DNA from: DASQDT01 sp036380435
GTDB lineage: Bacteria > Acidobacteriota > Blastocatellia > Pyrinomonadales > Pyrinomonadaceae
DNA: 5,844 nucleotides
Assembly: GCA_036380435.1 (NCBI GenBank)
Contig: DASVES010000383.1
Span: 1-5,844 of the forward strand
Direction of reading: 5' to 3'
Shown in pieces: positions 1-5,844 of the stretch. The notes beneath the pieces are model-generated. The model saw only the letters and a list, made by a program, of their open reading frames with translations, was not told the DNA's origin and made no database searches. The number at the start of each line of letters is the position of its first letter. Position 1 is the first letter of the stretch. The translations under genes were made by a program, and so were the position numbers.

Positions 1-41
1 CCCGGTAGCATGATGTAGACCCTTTCGCCGCCACGAAAACG

Positions 42-1889
42 ATGCGCTTCCCGCAGACATTCATCGACGACCTGAGAAGGCAGGCGGACATCGTCCGCGT
101 GGTGGGCGACTACGTGACGCTCAAGAAGAAGGGCACGAACTGGATGGCCTGCTGCCCGTTCCATCAGGAGAAGTCGCCCTCGTTCTCGGTCAGCCCGTCG
201 AAAGACATCTTCTATTGTTTCGGGTGTAGCAAGGGAGGTTCAGTCTTCAACTTCGTGATGGAGATGGAGCGCGTGTCGTTCCCCGAGGCGGTGCGGATCG
301 TGGCGGAGAAGTCGGGGATGCCGCTGCCGAAGATGGAGGGCGAGGGGAAGTTTGAGGCGCGGCGGCAGGAGGCCGATGCGGTCGTCGAGTTGAACGCGTG
401 GGCGCTGGAGTGGTGGGAGCAGCAGTTCGGCGGGGACAACGAGGAGGCGCGCTTCGCGCGTGAGTACGTCGAAGGGCGCGGCATCACGGAGGAGACGCGG
501 CGGGCGTTTCGGCTCGGCTACGCGCCGAACAGTTGGGACGCGCTGAGTTCGCACCTCCGGCGCAAGGGTGCAAGCGCGGCCGACATCGAGGGCAGCGGCC
601 TCGTCGTCAAGAAGGACGCGGGCGGCTCCTACGACCGCTTCCGCGGGCGCGTCATCTTTCCCGTGCTCGACGCGCAGGGGCGAGCCGTCGCCTTCGGCGC
701 ACGCGCCATCCGCGCCGGCGACGAGCCGAAGTATCTCAACTCGCCCGAGACCGCGGCCTACACCAAGGGCCGCCACCTCTTCGGCCTCAACCTCACGCGC
801 GACGAGATCAGGCTCAAGAAATTCGCCATCCTCGTCGAGGGTTATCTGGACTTAATCGTCCCCTATCAGCTCGGCGTGAAGAACGTCGTGGCGAGTCTCG
901 GCACGGCCCTGACGCCGGAGCAGGCGCGTCTGCTCGCGCGGTTTGCGCGCCGCGTGGTGGTCAACTATGATGGCGACCGCGCCGGAGTCTCGGCCGCGAA
1001 ACGGGCCATCGAAACCCTTCTCGCGGAAGACTTCGAGGTCAAGGTGCTGGCCCTGCCTGACGGGGCCGACCCGGACGAATTCCTGAGGGCGCACGGCGCC
1101 GAAGAGTACAACCGGCGGCGGGGGGAGGCGCTCCCACACATCCAATTCGTGCTCGCGCAGGCTCAGCGCGACCGCAACCTCCGCAGCCCGGCCGAGAAGG
1201 CTCAGGCCGTGGACGAAGTGCTCCCATACCTGCGCGCCGTCCGTCATCCCGTCCAGAAGCGCGAATACTTCGACATGGCGATGGACGCGCTGCGCGTTGA
1301 CGACGACGCCCTGCGTAACGATCTTTGGAAGACCATCAGCCCGCGTGCTCAGGCGGCCGTGGCATCTTCGGCCGCGCGGCCCGCGCCCGAGGAGGTCAAA
1401 GAGAGGTTCGCGCGCGCCGCCGCGCTCCGGCCGACGGTCGCCGAGCACCGTTTGCTTGAGCTGCTCGTCCACGACGCGGAGTTGCGCCGCGACGTGCTCC
1501 CGCGACTCGAAGAGGACGACTACGCGGAGCTGCCCACGGCCGCCGTTTTCCGCGCGCTCAGAGAGCTGCACGCCCGCGGCGCCGACCCCGACTTCACCGC
1601 CCTGAGCGAGCTGACCGCCGGCGACGACGTGGCCTCGGACTTCGTGCCGCTGCTGTTGATGGGCGAGTCGGAGCGCGCCGAGGGCGAGGCGACCGACGAC
1701 CTTCTGGCCGAGGCCGAGAGCTGTCTGCAAGCCCTGCGCCTGATGCGCGTTGACTGGCGTATCCGAGAACTCGCCGCCGAGATTACCGAGGCCGACCGCG
1801 CCGGCGACGAGGCGCGCCGCGACCGCCTCATCATGGAAGACCTGGAGTTGAAACGCCGCAAACAACAGATGTCAGAGGTCAGGAATTAG
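42..1889 (+). CDS. dnaG: DNA primase DnaG
   Basis: The 615-residue product synthesises the short RNA primers that start leading and Okazaki strands, working with the replicative helicase at the fork. The N-terminus carries a CHC2 zinc-binding motif with ligands C38, H41, C59 and C62. The primase core follows (DRFRGR at 198-203, KYLNS at 230-234). The TOPRIM domain has the catalytic glutamate E266 in VEGYLD and the metal-binding pair D310/D312 in YDGD. The charged helical C-terminus, roughly 450-615, sits where the helicase-binding domain is found in this family; it is recognised by position rather than motif. The length is slightly above the E. coli enzyme (581). ATG 42 is the first start after the in-frame stop TAG at 6-8, but no clear Shine-Dalgarno sequence precedes it. 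The last codons (from 1874) form one arm of a hairpin. It is followed by rpoD after 78 bases, the usual macromolecular synthesis operon order. Confidence 0.98.
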   Translation: MRFPQTFIDDLRRQADIVRVVGDYVTLKKKGTNWMACCPFHQEKSPSFSVSPSKDIFYCFGCSKGGSVFNFVMEMERVSFPEAVRIVAEKSGMPLPKMEGEGKFEARRQEADAVVELNAWALEWWEQQFGGDNEEARFAREYVEGRGITEETRRAFRLGYAPNSWDALSSHLRRKGASAADIEGSGLVVKKDAGGSYDRFRGRVIFPVLDAQGRAVAFGARAIRAGDEPKYLNSPETAAYTKGRHLFGLNLTRDEIRLKKFAILVEGYLDLIVPYQLGVKNVVASLGTALTPEQARLLARFARRVVVNYDGDRAGVSAAKRAIETLLAEDFEVKVLALPDGADPDEFLRAHGAEEYNRRRGEALPHIQFVLAQAQRDRNLRSPAEKAQAVDEVLPYLRAVRHPVQKREYFDMAMDALRVDDDALRNDLWKTISPRAQAAVASSAARPAPEEVKERFARAAALRPTVAEHRLLELLVHDAELRRDVLPRLEEDDYAELPTAAVFRALRELHARGADPDFTALSELTAGDDVASDFVPLLLMGESERAEGEATDDLLAEAESCLQALRLMRVDWRIRELAAEITEADRAGDEARRDRLIMEDLELKRRKQQMSEVRN

Positions 1890-1943
1890 GCGGGGCCGAA
1901 AACTTGCGTTACCGGCCTCCAGCCTCTAATCTCTGACCTCTCG
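1872..1943. repeat. degenerate heptamer repeats in two opposing arrays
   Basis: Read on the + strand from 1872, the sequence splits into TCAGAGG, TCAGGAA and TTAGGCG. Read on the - strand from 1943 leftwards it splits into CGAGAGG, TCAGAGA, TTAGAGG and CTGGAGG. All approximate a TYAGAGG heptamer, and the two arrays face each other around a spacer of about 23 bases, which creates the hairpin described separately. The left array lies partly inside dnaG and encodes its last residues (SEVRN). Heptamer short tandem repeats (STRR) are known in cyanobacteria. Membership of a dispersed family in this genome is inference, since only one locus is visible. Confidence 0.45.
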
Positions 1944-1948
1944 TTTTT
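1874..1948 (+). terminator. long imperfect hairpin plus T-run between dnaG and rpoD
   Basis: AGAGGTCAG (1874-1882) pairs perfectly with CTGACCTCT (1933-1941). After a short internal mismatch, ATTAG (1885-1889, containing the dnaG stop) pairs with CTAAT (1926-1930). A further helix, GGCCG (1894-1898) with CGGCC (1913-1917), and a small AAC/GTT helix with a TTGC loop sit above it. TTTTT follows at 1944-1948, two bases after the stem. This is the layout of an intrinsic terminator or attenuator placed within the operon, immediately before the rpoD ribosome binding site. It could instead be an RNA stability or processing element; E. coli has an RNase E cleavage site in this intergenic region. The folding was done by eye and no energy was computed. 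Confidence 0.5.
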
Positions 1949-1949
1949 C

Positions 1950-1955
1950 GGAGGT
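1950..1955 (+). promoter_or_regulatory. Shine-Dalgarno site GGAGGT for rpoD
   Basis: GGAGGT is a near-perfect match to the anti-Shine-Dalgarno sequence. It ends 12 bases before TTG 1968 and 18 bases before the in-frame ATG 1974. The spacing favours the TTG, though even that is on the long side. The site begins only 8 bases after the hairpin arm that ends at 1941, so RNA folding there could affect ribosome access. Confidence 0.7.
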
Positions 1956-1967
1956 GGACAACAAGCC

Positions 1968-3704
<1,737 letters not shown>

Positions 3705-3721
3705 CAGCGGGCGCGGCGGAC

Positions 3722-3736
3722 GTTTAACTGGTAAAC
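3722..3736 (+). repeat. short inverted repeat GTTTA/TAAAC abutting the rpoD terminator
   Basis: GTTTA (3722-3726) and TAAAC (3732-3736) form a perfect 5-bp stem with a 5-base loop, ending at the base before the larger hairpin begins. In RNA the two stems could stack. The palindrome is AT-rich in a GC-rich neighbourhood, so it may be a protein site or simply part of the transcript end. No function can be assigned. Confidence 0.35.
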
Positions 3737-3784
3737 TGATGGCAAGCCTGAAGCATCAAAGCTCGGGCTTGCCATCAACGTTTT
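3737..3784 (+). terminator. Rho-independent terminator after rpoD
   Basis: TGATGGCAAGCC (3737-3748) is the exact reverse complement of GGCTTGCCATCA (3766-3777), giving a perfect 12-bp stem. A 17-base loop lies inside it, and part of that loop can pair further (GA with TC, or AGC with GCT). ACG and then TTTT (3781-3784) follow. The T-run is short, but the stem is strong and placed correctly, 33 bases after the rpoD stop. It probably ends the dnaG-rpoD transcript and makes the next gene a separate unit, although no promoter is recognisable before that gene. Confidence 0.75.
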
Positions 3785-3795
3785 AAGTCGAAAGT

Positions 3796-5670
3796 ATGTC
3801 GAAGAAGATCATCGAAAGTTACCGGCGCAGGCTTGCGCGCGAAGAGGGGCACATCACGAAGCGCGGCGCGCGCCTGCGCGTGGCGTTGTGCTACCCGAAC
3901 GTCTACGCCGTCGGCATGGCCAACCTCGGCTTCCACTCCGTCTACGAAATCTTCAACCAGATTCCCGAGGTCTCCTGCGAGCGCGTCTTTCTGCCCGACG
4001 ACGACGAGATGCGCGAGTACGAGCGCGCGGGCACGTCGCTCCTGAGTCTGGAGACGCAGACGAGCGTCGGCGACTTCGACGTGCTGGCCTTCTCCATCTC
4101 GTTCGAGACCGACTATTACCACATGGCGCAACTGCTGCGCCTCGCGCGCATCCCGCTGCTCGCCGCGGAGCGCACGCACCACGACCCGCTCATCGTCATG
4201 GGCGGCGCCGCTTCGTTTCTCAACCCCGAACCCATCGCCGACTTCACGGACGTGGTCGCCGTCGGCGAGGGCGAAATCCTCGTCCCCCGACTCGCCGACA
4301 TCATCCTTGAGAACGCCGACGAGGGCGGCACGAAGGAAGACCTGCTGCTGAAGCTGGCGCGCAACGGTCGGGGCTTTTACGTCCCCTCGCTCTACGAGGT
4401 GACTCATAACGACGACGGCACCATCGCCGCCTACGAGGTGACGGCCGAGGGCGTGCCCGCGAAGGTCGGCCGCATGGTCGCGGCCGAGAACCCGAAGGAA
4501 GGCTCTCTGCGGCGCGCGATTCGCCGCGGCGATTGGGACGTGGCCGCCCGCCTCAAGGGCGAAGAGGTCTTCGCACCCTCCACGGTCGTCTGGGCGCCGG
4601 ACGCGGAGATGGGCGAGCGCTTCCTCATCGAGATTTCGCGCGGATGCTCGCAGGGGTGCCGCTTCTGCTGGGCCGGTTTCAACTACTGGCCGCCGCGCGT
4701 CGTCCCGGCCCGCGACATCCTCGCCAAAGCCGCCGCGTGGCGCTCGAAGACCGACAAGATCGGCCTCGTCTCCACGGCCGTCTGCGACCACCCCGAGATC
4801 AGCGAGATTCTCTCGGGCCTGCGCGCGATGGACTACAAGATTTCGGTCTCCAGCTTGCGGCTCGACCAGATCGAAGATGAACTCCTCGACGCGCTTGTCG
4901 ATTCCGGCGACCACCAGATCGCCGTCGCGCCCGAAACGGGGAGCGACCGCCTCCGCAAAGTCATCAACAAGAACCTGACGAACGATGAGATCGTGGACAT
5001 CTGCGGGGCGGTGTTCGACCGCGGGATGCTCAACCTGAAGCTCTACATGATGGCGGGGCTGCCGACCGAGACCGAGGAAGACCTCGAAGCGATGGTCGCG
5101 CTCGTCGAGCGCGTCAAAGACAGGATGATCGAGACGGGCCGGCGGTTCGGCCGCGTCGGCAAAATCATCCCGGCCTTAAACGGCTTCGTGCCCAAGCCGA
5201 ACACGCCCTTCCAGTGGGAGCCGATCTGCGAGGAGCGCGAGCTGAAGCGGCGTCTGAAGTGGCTCTCGAAGAATCTGGCGCGCATCCCCAACGTCGAGGT
5301 GCGCGTGATGTCGGCGCGAGTGGCGCACGAGCAGGCGCTTTTTTCGCTCGGCGACCGCTCGGTCGGCCGCGTCATCGAGTCCATGACGCGCCACCGCGGC
5401 GACCTTCAGGCCGCCCTGCGTGAAACGAACTTCGACGCCGACTTCCACACCGGCCGCCGGCGCACCTACGACGAGGTGCTGCCCTGGGAGATCGTGGACG
5501 CCGGCCTCGGTCGCGAGTTCATGGAGCGCGAGCACGAGCGCGCGCAGATCGCCAAATCGACGGCGCCCTGCCCCTCGGTGGACACCTGCACGCGCTGCGG
5601 CGTCTGCCCCACCACCTGGCTCGCCGCCGCGCCGCCCGGACTCGTCCAGCTCACCGCCGCCGCGGTCTGA
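3796..5670 (+). CDS. B12-binding-type radical SAM protein, TIGR03960-like, function unknown
   Basis: This 624-residue cytoplasmic protein resembles the uncharacterised TIGR03960 radical SAM family. Residues about 27-180 look like the B12-binding-type Rossmann domain of many radical SAM enzymes (YPNVYAVGMANLG at 33-45, GGAASFLNPEP from 136, VGEGE at 156-160). No DxHxxG corrinoid-ligand motif is visible. The radical SAM core follows, with cluster ligands C284, C288 and C291 in CSQGCRFC. Further family-like motifs are APETGS at 378-383 and LKLYMMAGLPTET at about 414-426. The C-terminus has a second cysteine group, C592, C598, C601 and C604 (CTRCGVC), which could hold another iron-sulfur cluster. 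ATG 3796 is the first start after the in-frame stop TAA at 3784-3786, and no clear Shine-Dalgarno site is seen. In many bacteria the family is linked or fused to a DUF2344 protein; neither is seen here. The substrate is unknown. The family assignment is by motif recognition, not by a search. Confidence 0.9.
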   Translation: MSKKIIESYRRRLAREEGHITKRGARLRVALCYPNVYAVGMANLGFHSVYEIFNQIPEVSCERVFLPDDDEMREYERAGTSLLSLETQTSVGDFDVLAFSISFETDYYHMAQLLRLARIPLLAAERTHHDPLIVMGGAASFLNPEPIADFTDVVAVGEGEILVPRLADIILENADEGGTKEDLLLKLARNGRGFYVPSLYEVTHNDDGTIAAYEVTAEGVPAKVGRMVAAENPKEGSLRRAIRRGDWDVAARLKGEEVFAPSTVVWAPDAEMGERFLIEISRGCSQGCRFCWAGFNYWPPRVVPARDILAKAAAWRSKTDKIGLVSTAVCDHPEISEILSGLRAMDYKISVSSLRLDQIEDELLDALVDSGDHQIAVAPETGSDRLRKVINKNLTNDEIVDICGAVFDRGMLNLKLYMMAGLPTETEEDLEAMVALVERVKDRMIETGRRFGRVGKIIPALNGFVPKPNTPFQWEPICEERELKRRLKWLSKNLARIPNVEVRVMSARVAHEQALFSLGDRSVGRVIESMTRHRGDLQAALRETNFDADFHTGRRRTYDEVLPWEIVDAGLGREFMEREHERAQIAKSTAPCPSVDTCTRCGVCPTTWLAAAPPGLVQLTAAAV

Positions 5671-5672
5671 AG

Positions 5673-5677
5673 TAAGG
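5673..5677 (+). promoter_or_regulatory. probable Shine-Dalgarno site TAAGG for the DUF4062 gene
   Basis: TAAGG ends 9 bases before ATG 5687, a workable spacing for a moderate ribosome binding site. It lies in the 16-base gap after the radical SAM stop. No terminator and no room for a full promoter are visible in the gap, so translation from a shared transcript is plausible. Confidence 0.5.
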
Positions 5678-5686
5678 CAAAAGTAA

Positions 5687-5844
5687 ATGGAAAAGCGTTA
5701 CCAAGTGTTCGTAAGCTCCACTTACGCTGACCTACGCGAGGAACGCCAGCGGGTGATTCAAGCCCTGATGGAGATGGACTGTATCCCTTCCGGCATGGAA
5801 CTATTCCCCGCTGCTGATGAGGAACAATGGGAGTTTATCAATAG
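5687..5844 (+). CDS. DUF4062-domain protein, N-terminal fragment cut by the window edge
   Basis: An uninterrupted frame from ATG 5687 gives 52 residues before the window ends. The N-terminus, YQVFVSSTYADLREER at residues 5-20 followed by IPSGMELFPAADEEQWEFI at 33-51, carries the hallmark pattern of DUF4062 (VFVSST, DLxxER, and a GMExF segment). The domain's biochemical role is not established. It commonly forms the N-terminus of larger proteins, including some with NACHT or other NTPase modules (for example the eukaryotic TEP1 and NWD1), and bacterial members are often in accessory regions. What follows the domain here cannot be seen. GC content is 81 of 158 bases (51%), well below the preceding genes, with AT-ending codons such as GTA, CTA, ACT and CAA, which suggests a different origin. 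It begins 16 bases after the radical SAM gene. Recognition of the domain is firm; any role is inference. Confidence 0.88.
   Translation, partial: MEKRYQVFVSSTYADLREERQRVIQALMEMDCIPSGMELFPAADEEQWEFIN

Noticed and set aside
1..41. Possible end of an upstream gene or a promoter before dnaG
   Set aside because: Stops occur in all three forward frames at 6-8, 11-13 and 16-18, so any upstream + strand gene ends here, but too little sequence is present to tell which frame was coding. No -10/-35 pair or ribosome site could be supported.
852..1865. 337-codon open frame on the minus strand opposite dnaG
   Set aside because: It lies wholly within dnaG, whose frame carries the TOPRIM motifs. Its translation is Val, Gly and Arg-rich with no family signature, so it is a by-product of codon bias.
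3775..4914. 379-codon open frame on the minus strand opposite the radical SAM gene
   Set aside because: It is antisense to a gene with clear motifs, and its low-complexity Arg, Val and Ala-rich composition is typical of reverse-frame reading of GC-rich codons. It has no recognisable domain.
5671..5686. Attachment site or insertion-sequence end at the GC shift
   Set aside because: No inverted repeat, target duplication or tRNA end is visible in the short gap, and the far end of the possible island is outside the window.

Overview
This window reads as a stretch of bacterial core chromosome of high GC (41 of 60 bases are G or C in the sample 4201-4260). All genes lie on the + strand. It ends just inside a gene of different character. 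In order it holds a complete DNA primase gene (dnaG, 42-1889), a complete housekeeping sigma factor gene (rpoD, 1968-3704), a complete radical SAM protein of the uncharacterised TIGR03960-like type (3796-5670), and the first 52 codons of a DUF4062-domain protein that runs off the right edge (5687-5844).

The dnaG-rpoD pair is the conserved part of the macromolecular synthesis operon, which couples replication priming to basal transcription. The usual first gene, rpsU, is not visible: only 41 bases precede dnaG, and all three forward frames are closed by stops within the first 18 bases. The 78-base dnaG-rpoD junction is unusual. A long imperfect hairpin starts inside the last codons of dnaG, is followed by five T, and ends just before a strong GGAGGT site for rpoD. 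Both arms of the hairpin can be read as degenerate heptamer repeats (TYAGAGR-like) in opposing orientation. After rpoD, a perfect 12-bp stem followed by four T marks a likely end of the dnaG-rpoD transcript.

The radical SAM gene follows as a new unit. Its CxxxCxxC cluster motif is intact and it has a second, C-terminal cysteine cluster. Its substrate is unknown. No terminator is visible between it and the DUF4062 gene, which begins 16 bases later. That gene is clearly lower in GC (81 of 158 bases, 51%). The right edge may therefore be where core genes give way to acquired or accessory DNA. DUF4062 domains often sit at the N-terminus of large multidomain proteins, some with NTPase modules.

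The organism cannot be fixed from this window. High GC, the dnaG-rpoD order and the RpoD sequence style would fit Acidobacteriota or a neighbouring phylum. This is a guess, not a demonstrated assignment. No tRNA, rRNA, CRISPR array or insertion sequence was seen. The long minus-strand open frames are by-products of GC-rich codon use.
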